Of a DNA stretch of 64,000 nt, positions 1-9,143 are shown piece after piece. The translations under genes were made by a program, and so were the position numbers. Source of the stretch: CAVYWD01 sp963772225. Its GTDB lineage: Bacteria; Myxococcota; Myxococcia; Myxococcales; UBA5297. Each line of letters starts with the position of its first letter. Position 1 is the first letter of the stretch. The notes under the pieces were generated by a model. The model did no database searches and was not told the DNA's origin. It was given only the letters and a program-made list of their open reading frames with translations. Location of the stretch: the NCBI GenBank assembly GCA_963772225.1, contig CAVYWD010000001.1:496001-560000 (forward strand). The letters are read 5' to 3'.

Positions 1-1749
1 CACGTGGCGCAGGAAGGCGTCGCGGCGGAGCTTCAGGGTTGGAGTGAGGAGAGCCGGATAGTCGGCCGGGCCGCCCGGGACCAGCAGCGCGCGTTTCGGC
101 TTCTCGTACTCCGCGAAGCCGCCGAGTCGGTCGCGAGCCACCCCCAAGAGCTCCACCGCGGGGTCTCGCCCGGCCGCGCGCAGCCGCTCCACTTCACGCG
201 CCGGGACGAAGAGCGCCGCCGCCACGAACGGCCGCCCATCCCCGAGCAGCACGGCGCCGGCGAACGGCTCGGCGGAGGCGATGGCCTCCTCGACCGGCTC
301 GGGCGAGAGCTTCTTGCCAGTCGAGAGCACGAGCAGACATTTCTTGCGCCCAACCACCTCGAGCGTTCCGTCGGGCGCTAGGCGGGCCAGGTCGCCCGTG
401 CGGAAGAAGCCGTCCTCGGCGTAAGCCTCGATTCCGTCCTCCGGGTCGAGGTAGCCGGTCATGAGCGTGCCGCCGCGCACGCACAGCTCGCCGTCCGCCG
501 CGATGCGCAGCTCCAGGTCGGACGAGAGATACCCCGCAGAGCCGACCCGGCGGTGGCCCGCGAAGAGGTTGGAGGAGATGAGCCCCGCGGTTTCGCTCAT
601 CCCGTAGAGCTCGACGAAGGGCATCCCCAGCGACTCGAAGAACGCGGCCAACCCCGGCGGAGTCGCCGCGCCGCCAGAGAAGATGCCTCGCACCTGCCCG
701 CCCAACCGCGCCCGGAGCGGGCGGCCGACAAGCAGGCGCGCGGCAGTCGCCAGGAGGCGGTCGCCAGGCCCGGAGGTCCCCCGCTGACGCAGCCGCTCCG
801 CCGCGGCCAGGCTCGCCCGGATGAGCGCGCGCACCGGTGCGGGGCTCGAGGCGATGCGCGCCTGCACCTCCTGGCGGAACCGCTCGTAAACGAGCGGCAC
901 CGAGAACAGGTAGGTGGGCCCCAGCGCGAGCCCGCGGGGGATGTCCTCGCGGCGCGAGACCATGATGAGTCGGTGGCCCTGAGCCAGGGCGAGCATGAAC
1001 TGATCGTGGCCGGCGACGTGGCCGAAGGGAAGGAAGTGGAGCCCCTCGTCGCCCTGCGTGCAGCCCGTCGACCCCCATCCGCCCTCGATGGCGCGCATCA
1101 TCGCGCGCTGGGGGAGGCGCACGCCCTTGGCGCGGCCGGTGGTGCCGCTCGTGAATAGGAGCAGGAAGGGATCCTCGCCGTCGCCCTCGGCGGCGAGCGC
1201 GTCCAGCTCGGCGGGGGCGACCTCGGGGGCGAGGGGGCTCTCCAGCGCCTCGGCCACGGTCGCGGCTCGGACGCCCGGGGGCAGCGCCGCCGGCGGGACC
1301 CGCTCGCGCGAGAGCACGGCCGTGAGGCCGGCTGAGGCGAGCAAACCGGGATCCAGCTTCTGCCATGCCTCGGCCGAGGAGACAAAGGCGACCCGAGGCC
1401 GGACGCGCAGCGCCAACGCCCGCGCCTGGTCGGCGCTCAAGTGCGCGAAGAGCGCGGCAGGCTCGGCGCGGAGCGCCTGGGCCGCCAGCGAGACCGCCTG
1501 CCACTCGGGGCCGTTATCGGCGAAGAGGGCGACGCGGTCCCCCGGCTTAACGCCGGCGGTCCGAAGAAAGAGCACCGCCCTCCGCACCCACTGCTCGAAC
1601 GCGCCAAAGGTGACGATCCGAGGTGGCGCGTCCGGCTTGCGGGGATCGATCACGCGCAGGAAGGTCGCATTCGGGTCGCGGCGCGCGGAGGCGATGAGAA
1701 CCTGCGGAAACGTGGCTCGCCCTGTGCGGAGCGTCCCTGGGATACCCAT
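1..1749 (-). CDS. AMP-dependent long-chain fatty acid-CoA ligase (3'-truncated by window edge)
   Basis: Activates a carboxylic acid, probably a fatty acid, as the acyl-adenylate and transfers it to CoA in the cytoplasm. 583 codons are visible and the reading frame runs off base 1, so the last few residues are missing. The ATP-binding signature FTSGTTGRAKGV lies near residue 198, the second core motif YGMSETAG near residue 380, and FRTGDLA plus a lysine-rich LSTGKK segment follow, in the normal order of the ANL superfamily. The end reads LTPTLKLRR, typical of long-chain (FadD15-like) ligases. ATG at 1749 was chosen because it is preceded by GAGGAC and begins before the usual N-terminal domain. 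It reads away from the SH3 gene upstream with a 237-bp gap. Confidence 0.9.
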   Translation of the reverse strand, partial: MGIPGTLRTGRATFPQVLIASARRDPNATFLRVIDPRKPDAPPRIVTFGAFEQWVRRAVLFLRTAGVKPGDRVALFADNGPEWQAVSLAAQALRAEPAALFAHLSADQARALALRVRPRVAFVSSAEAWQKLDPGLLASAGLTAVLSRERVPPAALPPGVRAATVAEALESPLAPEVAPAELDALAAEGDGEDPFLLLFTSGTTGRAKGVRLPQRAMMRAIEGGWGSTGCTQGDEGLHFLPFGHVAGHDQFMLALAQGHRLIMVSRREDIPRGLALGPTYLFSVPLVYERFRQEVQARIASSPAPVRALIRASLAAAERLRQRGTSGPGDRLLATAARLLVGRPLRARLGGQVRGIFSGGAATPPGLAAFFESLGMPFVELYGMSETAGLISSNLFAGHRRVGSAGYLSSDLELRIAADGELCVRGGTLMTGYLDPEDGIEAYAEDGFFRTGDLARLAPDGTLEVVGRKKCLLVLSTGKKLSPEPVEEAIASAEPFAGAVLLGDGRPFVAAALFVPAREVERLRAAGRDPAVELLGVARDRLGGFAEYEKPKRALLVPGGPADYPALLTPTLKLRRDAFLRHV

Positions 1750-1986
1750 GTCGTCCTCGCGCGGCGTTTGCAGCGTTCGGCCCTTGCGGGCCTTGCCGTC
1801 TCTCGAGGCGGCCTGGTGAGTCGCGGTGAAGTAGGCGCGTCTCAACCTGGCTCATCTGCCACGCTCTGTCCATCGGCTCGCGGCCTGGCGATCACCGCCG
1901 CTTCGAGATCGGCGCGCAGGACATTTCGCGTCCGCGCTGATCTTTCGTGCGAGGACCAACACCGAGAAGCGTTGCCGCCCCGCCGT

Positions 1987-2322
1987 TCACCCGCCGGCGC
2001 GCTCTTCCATGGAATCGAGAGACTCGTCGCCGCCGCACGCGTCGTCCGCGCCGGCGGTCGCGTTGCTCGCCAGGGCGTTCTTCGAGTCGAAGGCGCTCGC
2101 GCTCACGAAGCCCTCGACGCCCCAGGTTCGGACCTTGACCCACGGGCCCTGGGCGCCGTCGACTACCCGGACGTCCTCGCAGCGCTCGATATCGGTCAAA
2201 GGTCGGCCGGAGGAACTCGGCGAGTCCAGGACCAAAGTGGCGGAGCGGGCGATCCGATGACCGATGACGGGAGATGCTGCGGGGAGCAGCACCAGCAGAG
2301 CGATGATCATCAGCGATCGCAT
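1987..2322 (-). CDS. secreted SH3-like domain protein
   Basis: A 111-residue exported protein. Residues 1-20 form a signal peptide (MRSLMIIALLVLLPAAS). Residues about 40-75 contain a bacterial SH3-like stretch, with VRVVDG and WVKVRTWGVEGFV matching the Trp-x-Lys-V and GWV-like core of such folds. These domains usually bind peptides or cell wall; the ligand here is not visible. The C-terminus is an acidic, Ala/Asp-rich tail (DDACGGDES). An excellent ribosome site, AGGAGGAGAT, abuts the ATG. It may be transcribed with the nucleotidyltransferase genes upstream (99-bp gap). Family assignment is by motif only. Confidence 0.7.
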   Translation of the reverse strand: MRSLMIIALLVLLPAASPVIGHRIARSATLVLDSPSSSGRPLTDIERCEDVRVVDGAQGPWVKVRTWGVEGFVSASAFDSKNALASNATAGADDACGGDESLDSMEERAGG

Positions 2323-2421
2323 ATCTCCTCCTGTCCAGGGCTGCAGGGCATCCGCCTTCTCGACGGCTCGACTGCCACCCGACTCATTCCTTCCCAGCCA
2401 ACACGGGAAGCGTCTCAGAGG

Positions 2422-3210
2422 TTACGCACGATCCAGCGAGGCGAGGCGCAGCCCGACGAGCCATGCTTCGGCCTCAGCCTCGTTGGGGGACTCCTCGGGC
2501 AACGGCGAGCGAGCCGCGGCGCCTTCGAGGACGGCGAACGCCCGCGCAACGTCCACCTTCCAGCGCTCGGCGAGGTCCGGCGGGAGCTCGGCGAGCTCGC
2601 CGATCCGCTTGGCCTCCACGAGCTCGCGCGCGGCGCCGAAGCCATCGTCGTCGAGGAGCTCGTTGAGGTCGGTGATGACCTCGCCGCTGCGCAGAGTGCG
2701 GGCGCCGGTGAGGCAAGTGCGTAGGACGTAGAGGAGCTTTTTGGCGGATGCGAAGCCGCCGCGCTCCCACTCGCGCAGTTGCCCGGTGGCGAAGCCGCGG
2801 TAGTGGCCGAACAGGCGCCGCGAGAGTGAGTGCCGCGCCACGGCCTCGAGGCCGTCGAGCTCCGGCGAGCGAAAGAGGGTGTTGGGTGAAAGGACGCGCT
2901 CGAGGTAGTTCCCATTGCCTCGGAGGATACCGGCCAGGGCCGCGCCGATCTCGTTGGAGGTGTAGTCGATCTCCACGCCGTCGACGACCTCGAGGCGGTC
3001 CGCAGCGGGAGCGGGCGGGCGAAAGCCCAGGAGCTGGGCGGTGGGCGCGACGTGGAGGGCTTTGAGGTCGACGTCGCTGTCCGGCGACGGGAACCCGTAG
3101 GCGTGCGCGCCGGAGAGCGAGACGACCAGGTGGCGGCGGCGGTCGCTCTCCTGCGCGAGCACCTTGGCGGCCGCGGCGCGCTGCTCGTGCGTGAGGAGGG
3201 ATTCGCTCAT
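2422..3210 (-). CDS. nucleotidyltransferase-fold protein (DNA polymerase beta superfamily, YcgL-like)
   Basis: 262 residues. Near the N-terminus LSGAHAYGFPSPDSDVDLKA carries the SGxxxxG...DxD signature of the minimal nucleotidyltransferase fold, in which the two aspartates bind the catalytic metals. The later segment with LLYVLRTCLTG and a final helical region fits the YcgL-like predicted nucleotidyltransferases, whose substrates are unknown. The ATG at 3210 overlaps the stop of the upstream gene as ATGA, so the two are probably translationally coupled. The upstream gene looks like a larger member of the same superfamily. An in-frame upstream extension was ignored because it runs through the neighbour's coding sequence. 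Confidence 0.8.
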   Translation of the reverse strand: MSESLLTHEQRAAAAKVLAQESDRRRHLVVSLSGAHAYGFPSPDSDVDLKALHVAPTAQLLGFRPPAPAADRLEVVDGVEIDYTSNEIGAALAGILRGNGNYLERVLSPNTLFRSPELDGLEAVARHSLSRRLFGHYRGFATGQLREWERGGFASAKKLLYVLRTCLTGARTLRSGEVITDLNELLDDDGFGAARELVEAKRIGELAELPPDLAERWKVDVARAFAVLEGAAARSPLPEESPNEAEAEAWLVGLRLASLDRA

Positions 3211-4451
3211 CGTTCGTCCTTCCATGCGGCGCCGAACCACGGCCCCGAGGCGGCGTCGAAGTGGCGCCGCGCGACCTCCTCCTGAATCCGCCGCAGCAGA
3301 GCGTCGGCGCGAGCCGCGTCGGGCTTTTTGGGGAGAGCGGTCGCGTCGCGGGCCGCCTCGAGCGCGGGCATCAGGCTCTGGGCCTCGGCGAGCACCTCGG
3401 CGAGCGAGACCCGGCCGCGCTTGACGGCGAGCAGCCGCTCGCGCTCGGCGCCCTGCATGGCGAAGGTGGGGCGGCCCTCGCAAAGCCATCGGGTGGCGAC
3501 CGAGATGAGCCGCAGGAGGTTGTAGGCGTTCTTGGGGCGCAGCTCGCGCGAAGGCGGCGGCTGAACCCCGCCGCCGCGCGCGTAGGAGGCCAGCGACGCG
3601 AAGTCGCAGGCCTGAAGCAGGCCCTGGTCGTAGAGCGAGCGATAGAGCTGCTTCACGTATTCCTTGGCGGCGAGCTCGGCGTCGGCGCGGGTCGGCGCCG
3701 GCCGGTCGGCGAGGTCAGCCAGGCGCCGCGCGACCTCGTCGAGGTCGGTCGCAGAGTCTCCTTTGAGCCAATCGAGGACCAGGCCGCGGTGCTCGGCCAG
3801 CCGCGCCGAGGCCGCGAGCTTGTGGAGCTGGCTCAGCGCATAGCGGCCGAAGCTGCCGAAGATTTCAGCGGAGGCGAACGCGTCGCGCTCTTCCAGGAGC
3901 CAGGCGCCGATGGGATCGAGCGCGTGCGCCCCGGGCAGGAAGAGCAACTCCAGGGTGTTCGGGTCGGCTCGCAGGGCTTGCCGCACCAGCTTCCCGCACT
4001 CCCAGTAGGTCGCGCTGCCGTCGGCGCTGACCAGGCAATCGGGCGGTTCGGAAAGGCCCAGCGACCCGGCGAAGGGAAGCGCAAAGGCGCCGCGCTGGTC
4101 GACGTCCGATCCCTCCTCCGCGAGGTTCCAGGCGCGCGAGCCGACCTCGGCCTCGAGCACCCGGCACGGGAAGAGGGCCTCCCATGCAGCCTCGCGGCGG
4201 GCGGCGAAGCGCACCTGTCCCGGGCGGCGCGTGAGCAGCTCGCCCGGCGCGTACCAGGCAGTGCCCAGCCCGATGAGGGCCACCTCGTAGCCGCCGTCGC
4301 GGTGGGCGCTGATGCGCCCGACGACGCCTTGAGGGATGCGGCGATCGCCCAGAAGGCGCTCCACGCGCGTGGAGACTTCCGTGCCATGCGGCAGGACCGA
4401 CGGTTCCCTGCCCGGAGAACCCGGCGATTCTTTCTTTCCCCGGCCCGACAC
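3207..4451 (-). CDS. nucleotidyltransferase-superfamily protein with N-terminal beta-barrel-like region
   Basis: About 414 residues if the GTG at 4451 is the start; no ATG is available in frame, so the start is uncertain and the GTG at codon 13 after PHGTEVST is the other option. The first ~60 residues (GVVGRISAHRDGGYEVALIG) look like a small SH3/KOW-like barrel. The rest contains VSADGSATYWECGKLVRQAL and GSFGRYALSQLHKL, motifs seen in predicted nucleotidyltransferases of the DNA polymerase beta superfamily. The stop TGA overlaps the next gene's ATG (ATGA at 3207-3210), and the pair probably works together. Substrate unknown. Confidence 0.7.
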   Translation of the reverse strand: MSGRGKKESPGSPGREPSVLPHGTEVSTRVERLLGDRRIPQGVVGRISAHRDGGYEVALIGLGTAWYAPGELLTRRPGQVRFAARREAAWEALFPCRVLEAEVGSRAWNLAEEGSDVDQRGAFALPFAGSLGLSEPPDCLVSADGSATYWECGKLVRQALRADPNTLELLFLPGAHALDPIGAWLLEERDAFASAEIFGSFGRYALSQLHKLAASARLAEHRGLVLDWLKGDSATDLDEVARRLADLADRPAPTRADAELAAKEYVKQLYRSLYDQGLLQACDFASLASYARGGGVQPPPSRELRPKNAYNLLRLISVATRWLCEGRPTFAMQGAERERLLAVKRGRVSLAEVLAEAQSLMPALEAARDATALPKKPDAARADALLRRIQEEVARRHFDAASGPWFGAAWKDER

Positions 4452-4696
4452 GCGCGGACGATAGCACGGGAACTCCCGGCGCCGAGCACGCCGGAGGGAT
4501 CCCCGCCGAGTGGCCTGCGGACCGCTTGAATCGCCCCGGCCTACCGCGCCCCGCCTTCCACGCGATGTGAATGAGCCGACCGCAGTCGAGGGGCGCGAAC
4601 CCGGCCCCGCCTGGCGGGCGACGATGCCATCAAGGGTCTTGCGCCAAGGTTTGCCGAACGCGGCCGAGCGCACCGAACCGCAGGAGCCGCCACGTC

Positions 4697-7231
4697 CTAA
4701 CCGAGCGCCCCCGGCGGTGCCTTTGCGAACTCTCCCCGCCGCTCCCAGACGCCGTCCCATTCCTCGCCGGGCGGTTCGGCGGCCAGCGCCCGGCACCGCT
4801 CCAGGTACGCCGCGGCGACCCGATCTTCCGGAACCTTCTCGGCGAGCGCCGCGAAGAGCTCGGCGCCGCGCTTGAACTCCCGCCCTCGGTACGCCCGGAG
4901 CGCCTTCTCGAACGCCCGCGCGAGCACCAGCGCCGCCTCGTCCACCTCGCCCTTCATCCCCAAGAGCTCGAACACCCGCACCGGATTTCGGCGGCCTTTG
5001 ACCCGAACGAGGTCGACCTCCCGCACCTCGAGCTCCTCCCGCGCCTCGTCGTAGGTGGCCTCGCTGATGAGGATCTCCGTGCCGTAGCCCTTGTTGGCGG
5101 CCTCGATCCGCGAGGCGAAATTCACCGATTCGCCCACCACGCTGTAGCTCACCCTGCGCCGCGCGCCCAGCGCGCCCATGTTCCCGACAACCGTGGGCCC
5201 GGTGTGGATTCCCACGCGCGCCTGGAGCTCCGCCCCGAATCGGCTCTTCCATGACGGGCGCCGGTCGCGCAGTCGCTCGCAGAGCCGCACCGCGCACCGG
5301 CACGCCTCGACCGCGTGCAAATGGTTGGGCACCGGAGCACCCCAATACGCGATGGCCGTGTCGCCGACGAATTTGTCGATCTGACCGCCGAAATCGACCA
5401 CGGCGTCGGTCACCTCCGACAAGTACTCATTCAGCAGCTTCACCATCTCCTTCGGCTTCAGCCCCTCGGTGGCGGTCGAGAAGCCGTTGACGTCGGCGAA
5501 GAAGACCGTCATCACGCGCTGCTCGCCCTCGGAGGACAGGTGCTTCGGGTTGCGCAGGATCTTGTCCAGGAGGTCCGGGCTCGTGTAGCTCCCCAGCGCC
5601 TCGCGGACCAAGCTCGTGACCCGCGCTTCGTCCCAGAGGTTCAGGAGCGTCGACGCGACCAGCGCGCCGAAGAACGCGAGCGACGGGACGGCCATCCCCA
5701 GCCACACGCCCGCCCGGTACCGGTGCTCGGCGTACGAGAGGAACGCGCCCAAGACGATCGCCGAGGCCAGCGCCTGCGACGCCGCCGTCCGCGCCGGCCG
5801 CACCGAGCGCGTCCAGAGCGCCGACACCAGCGCCCCGAGCAGCGCGAGCAGCGCCGCGACCGCGCTGTCGCGCTCGGGGCTGGCCCGGAGGACCCCGTCG
5901 CCGCGCAGCAAGTTGTCGAGCGCGTTGGCGAAGACCACCGCCCTCTCGAACGCCGGCTCGCCTGCCGGCCTGCGGTCGACCGCCGCCCCCGCGTCGACGG
6001 CCAGAAAAACGACCTTGCCCTGGACGCGCGACCGCAGCCGCTCGTCCGGCCCGTGGCCCTCAGCCCTCCGCGCCTGGCTCCTCACCACCGCGTACGCGGG
6101 AATCCGCTCATAGGGGGCCTCGGCCGCTTCCTCGTCCGAAACCGACGTGCCGTACGGCCGCAGCAGCGACACGCCGAAGGGATCCATGGGAGCGCTGAAG
6201 GCGCGGCCGCGCAGGCGCTCGTCGCCCAGCGCGACCTCGCGCTCTTGGGAGAGCTGCAGCGCGGCCGCCAGCGCCAGCGACGGGTAGTAGCTCCCCTCGT
6301 ACTTCACCAGGTGCCGCACCCCGCGCACGGCGCCGTCCTCGTCGGAGTAGAGCGAGCTCACGCTGCCGAACCGGACCTTGCCCGTGAGCAGCGGCGCCAC
6401 CGGCGGCTGCAGGGTCATGAAGGTGGCGAGCACGTGGCCCTGCGCCCTGGGCACGTTGACCGCGTTCTTCTCCGCGAAGAGCGCCTCGGGCGAGACCTTG
6501 TCCAGGGTCTCCTCAACGCTGAGCTCCCGCGCCACTGGGTCCTTGCCCAGGCCCAGCTCGTCGCGCCGCCGCTCGGCCTCCTGGAGCGCCGCGGCCTCGT
6601 CCGGAAAGCCGCCGATCCAAACCTCTTCGCGGTCGGCCGACGCGACGAGGAAGGGCGTCGCCCCCGCGACGAGCAACGGCCCGGCCGCGGCCAGCGCCTC
6701 CGCCCGCGACGCGAAGGCGCCCTTGAAGAGCGCCCATCGCCCCGGATTGAGCGCGCCCTGCTCCGACACGTCCGCGAACCGAACCCCGGCGACCACAGGT
6801 CCGGCCCGGTCGAGGGCGCGCGCCAGGCGGCGGTCGTCGCCCTCCTCTTTCGGATCCGCGGCGTCGGAGAAGACGCTGTCCATCACGACCAGGCGCGCCC
6901 CGAGCGCGTGGAGCTCCTCCGCCAAGAGGCCCAACGCCGCGCGAGGCCAGGGCCAACTCCCCAGCGCGTCGCGGGAGCGCGCCACCGACTCGTCGTCCAC
7001 GGAGACGATGGCGATGTCGGGGCTCGCCCGCGCCCTGCGCGCCTCGCGCGCCGACAAGAGCCCCACCATCCCCAACTCGAGCCGCTCGAGAGCCGCGGCC
7101 AACGCCGACGACGGAGACCTGTCCGGGTCGGTGGTCGGCCGCGAACGCACCGCAGCGGCGGCCAAGAACGCCGTGAAGAGGCCGACGAGCAAACTCGTCG
7201 TGAGCTTGCGTGTAAAGGTCGAGCGTCCCAC
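4697..7231 (-). CDS. CHASE2-domain class III adenylate/guanylate cyclase
   Basis: A membrane sensor of 844 residues. A signal-anchor helix (LLVGLFTAFLAAAAV, residues 13-27) is followed by a large extracytoplasmic CHASE2 domain recognisable from SVDDESVAR...GSWPWPRA and VMDSVFSDAAD. Two or three transmembrane helices then precede the cytoplasmic cyclase domain. This begins near residue 590 with VFFADVNGFS (metal-binding Asp), followed by IDKFVGDTAIAYWG and the closing YSVVGESVNFASRIE. It should convert ATP (or GTP) to the cyclic nucleotide in response to an unknown external signal. The C-terminal ~100 residues are helical and may hold one TPR-like hairpin. The start is GTG at 7231. It stands alone, 126 bp from the divergent lipoprotein gene. 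Confidence 0.9.
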   Translation of the reverse strand: MGRSTFTRKLTTSLLVGLFTAFLAAAAVRSRPTTDPDRSPSSALAAALERLELGMVGLLSAREARRARASPDIAIVSVDDESVARSRDALGSWPWPRAALGLLAEELHALGARLVVMDSVFSDAADPKEEGDDRRLARALDRAGPVVAGVRFADVSEQGALNPGRWALFKGAFASRAEALAAAGPLLVAGATPFLVASADREEVWIGGFPDEAAALQEAERRRDELGLGKDPVARELSVEETLDKVSPEALFAEKNAVNVPRAQGHVLATFMTLQPPVAPLLTGKVRFGSVSSLYSDEDGAVRGVRHLVKYEGSYYPSLALAAALQLSQEREVALGDERLRGRAFSAPMDPFGVSLLRPYGTSVSDEEAAEAPYERIPAYAVVRSQARRAEGHGPDERLRSRVQGKVVFLAVDAGAAVDRRPAGEPAFERAVVFANALDNLLRGDGVLRASPERDSAVAALLALLGALVSALWTRSVRPARTAASQALASAIVLGAFLSYAEHRYRAGVWLGMAVPSLAFFGALVASTLLNLWDEARVTSLVREALGSYTSPDLLDKILRNPKHLSSEGEQRVMTVFFADVNGFSTATEGLKPKEMVKLLNEYLSEVTDAVVDFGGQIDKFVGDTAIAYWGAPVPNHLHAVEACRCAVRLCERLRDRRPSWKSRFGAELQARVGIHTGPTVVGNMGALGARRRVSYSVVGESVNFASRIEAANKGYGTEILISEATYDEAREELEVREVDLVRVKGRRNPVRVFELLGMKGEVDEAALVLARAFEKALRAYRGREFKRGAELFAALAEKVPEDRVAAAYLERCRALAAEPPGEEWDGVWERRGEFAKAPPGALG

Positions 7232-7357
7232 GGGCCTTGCAGTCTATCCGCGGCTCCCCGGCTCGCGCCACTCTGAGCATCGGCCCCTGAGCCGGCGCGG
7301 CCCGTCCGCCGCCTGGTATCATCGACGCCGGCCGCCCATCCGGCGAAGGAGTCCATC

Positions 7358-8212
7358 ATGGCTTCCCGAAGAGGGCTCTGGCGCGCCGCTCTGGCGCTCG
7401 TGGCCCTGGCATTCGTCGCCCTGGGCTGCAGCCTCCTGCAATCCGCACAGGCGAGCCGCGTGCTCGCCGCGTCCCTCTTGGCGACGCCCGAGTACGACTT
7501 CACCCAGGCGGTCCTCAGCCTGGACGCCGGCATCGCCGTGCCGGACGGCGGCTTTCTCAAGGTGAGCGGCCAGACGGTCGTGCAGGCCTTCTTCGGCGAC
7601 GCGCCCACGAGCAGCACCAGCCAGCCCAAGGGCATCACGGGTGCGACCGTGTCCCTCGCCTACGCCGGCAAGTCGCTCGCCCTCCCGGACATTGGCGGCG
7701 GCAACTACCTGCTCAAGTCGGTCGACGCCCCGAGCCTCACCTATGCCTCCGGCGCGGACTACAAGCTGACCATCACCTCCAGCTCGCAGACCTACACCGC
7801 GACGGTGACGGCCCCGACCTCCGACGACAGCACCATCGAGACGTTCCACATCCTCCCGAGCCAGCCGCCCATCGAGATCGCCGCGGGCCAGGACCTGGAG
7901 CTCACGCGCAAGTCCACCGACCGAGTCGCCTTCACCACGGTGCTCGCCATCGACCTCAGCACCGGCAGCGCCGCACAGACGTACTCGGACCTTCCCGAGA
8001 GCTCGGTGAACCTGCTCGACCTCATCTTGAACGACGCCAAGTGGCGGCAGAAGGTCATCACGCTGCCGGGAGCCACCGCCTTCCCCAGGGCCAACACCTA
8101 CTACCTCGTGACCGTCACCGCCGTGGACACGGGCTCCACCTCGAGCAATCTCTTCACCACGTCGGTGTTCCTCGCCGGGACGCCGGACCTCGGCCTGGTC
8201 AAGACGAAGTAG
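7358..8212 (+). CDS. putative lipoprotein
   Basis: 284 residues with a lipoprotein signal: a basic N-terminus, a hydrophobic stretch (AALALVALAFVALG) and Cys at about residue 24 in the lipobox LGC. The mature part is Thr/Ser-rich and beta-rich, for example GVTVSLAYAGKSL-like strands and SSSQTYTATVTAP, suggesting an extracellular immunoglobulin-like or carbohydrate-binding type fold. No catalytic motif is visible. GAAGGAG sits 6 nt before the ATG. It is divergent from the cyclase gene and converges with the next gene, whose stop lies 4 bp away. Function unknown. Confidence 0.75.
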   Translation: MASRRGLWRAALALVALAFVALGCSLLQSAQASRVLAASLLATPEYDFTQAVLSLDAGIAVPDGGFLKVSGQTVVQAFFGDAPTSSTSQPKGITGATVSLAYAGKSLALPDIGGGNYLLKSVDAPSLTYASGADYKLTITSSSQTYTATVTAPTSDDSTIETFHILPSQPPIEIAAGQDLELTRKSTDRVAFTTVLAIDLSTGSAAQTYSDLPESSVNLLDLILNDAKWRQKVITLPGATAFPRANTYYLVTVTAVDTGSTSSNLFTTSVFLAGTPDLGLVKTK

Positions 8213-8216
8213 CCGC

Positions 8217-9143
8217 TCAGGCGAGCTTGAGCGAAAGGTCCAGCTTCCCCTCTACCCGCAGCCGGATGAGGAAACCCGTGAACAGCTCTGCCGAAGGTCG
8301 CGGGAGCAGGCTCGAGTACCCCTCTCCCTCGCCGCGCGCCTCCACCTCGGCGAGCGGGCCCCGGTTCACGATTCGGAAGCGCGGGAACTCATGCCCTGGC
8401 GCCCGCAGGGCGATCATGCCCTTGACCGGAGCGAAGGGCCCGTCGGGCTCGAGCGCGTAGCGATCCTCGTCGTCGAGGCTACCCGGCCGCGCGGCGGGGC
8501 AGCCCTCCTCGGCGTAGAGCCGCGCCGGCGCGAGCGCGAGGTCGTCCACCGAGTCGTCGAAGAACGCCTCGTACCGCGTGAACAAGTTGCCCGAGAGCGC
8601 GCGCGACCAGAGCAGCGCCTCGTCGGGAGTCGGGCGCTCCAGGTGCAGCAACGCCGCGTCCCGCCCCACCGGCTGCGCTTCGGCCCGAATGCGAGGCGGC
8701 ACGGCGAGCGCCAAGGCGGCGGCCCGCTCGACGATGCGCCGCTTGACGGACTCGATGGCGCCCGCGAAAAAGCGCTCCTCCTCACGCGCCCGGCGAGTGA
8801 GGAGCGCGCGCGCCCCGGCCCTCTCGCGCCGCGCCTCGGCCGCGGCGCCTCGGAAGGCGTCGGCCGGCGCGAGTTGGCCCTGCCCTCTGGCCTTGGTCCG
8901 TGGCGCCTGCAGCGATCGCGCGGTCTCGATGGAGCGAAGGACGTACGCGGCTCGCTGCTCCAGCTTCCCGGCCTCCCGCGCGCGCTCGTCGGCGGCCGCG
9001 ACCCGGGTCGAGCGCAGCCGCTCCCAAGCACCGTAAAGGTCGGCGAGCACCTCGCCGCTCGCGCGCGCCAGCGCATCCCGCGCATCGGCCGCCAGCGGAT
9101 GGCCCTCGGGCAGAGCAGGCGGGACGAGCTCGGCGCGCTTCAT
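8217..9143 (-). CDS. hypothetical protein, coupled to a GNAT gene
   Basis: 308 residues, not recognised. The N-terminal half (roughly residues 20-150) is Arg/Ala/Glu-rich and strongly helical, with coiled-coil character. The C-terminal half is more beta-like and ends in a hydrophobic FLIRLRVEGKLDLSLKL segment. No signal peptide or transmembrane helix is visible, so it is probably cytoplasmic. Its ATG at 9143 overlaps the stop of the GNAT gene as ATGA, implying translational coupling. An in-frame extension past this ATG would read through the acetyltransferase and was not used. The coupling suggests a shared task, but no function can be assigned. Confidence 0.65.
   Translation of the reverse strand: MKRAELVPPALPEGHPLAADARDALARASGEVLADLYGAWERLRSTRVAAADERAREAGKLEQRAAYVLRSIETARSLQAPRTKARGQGQLAPADAFRGAAAEARRERAGARALLTRRAREEERFFAGAIESVKRRIVERAAALALAVPPRIRAEAQPVGRDAALLHLERPTPDEALLWSRALSGNLFTRYEAFFDDSVDDLALAPARLYAEEGCPAARPGSLDDEDRYALEPDGPFAPVKGMIALRAPGHEFPRFRIVNRGPLAEVEARGEGEGYSSLLPRPSAELFTGFLIRLRVEGKLDLSLKLA

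Noticed and set aside
4872..7565. Several plus-strand frames over the adenylate cyclase gene
   Set aside because: They overlap a complete CHASE2-cyclase on the other strand and show compositional shadows only.
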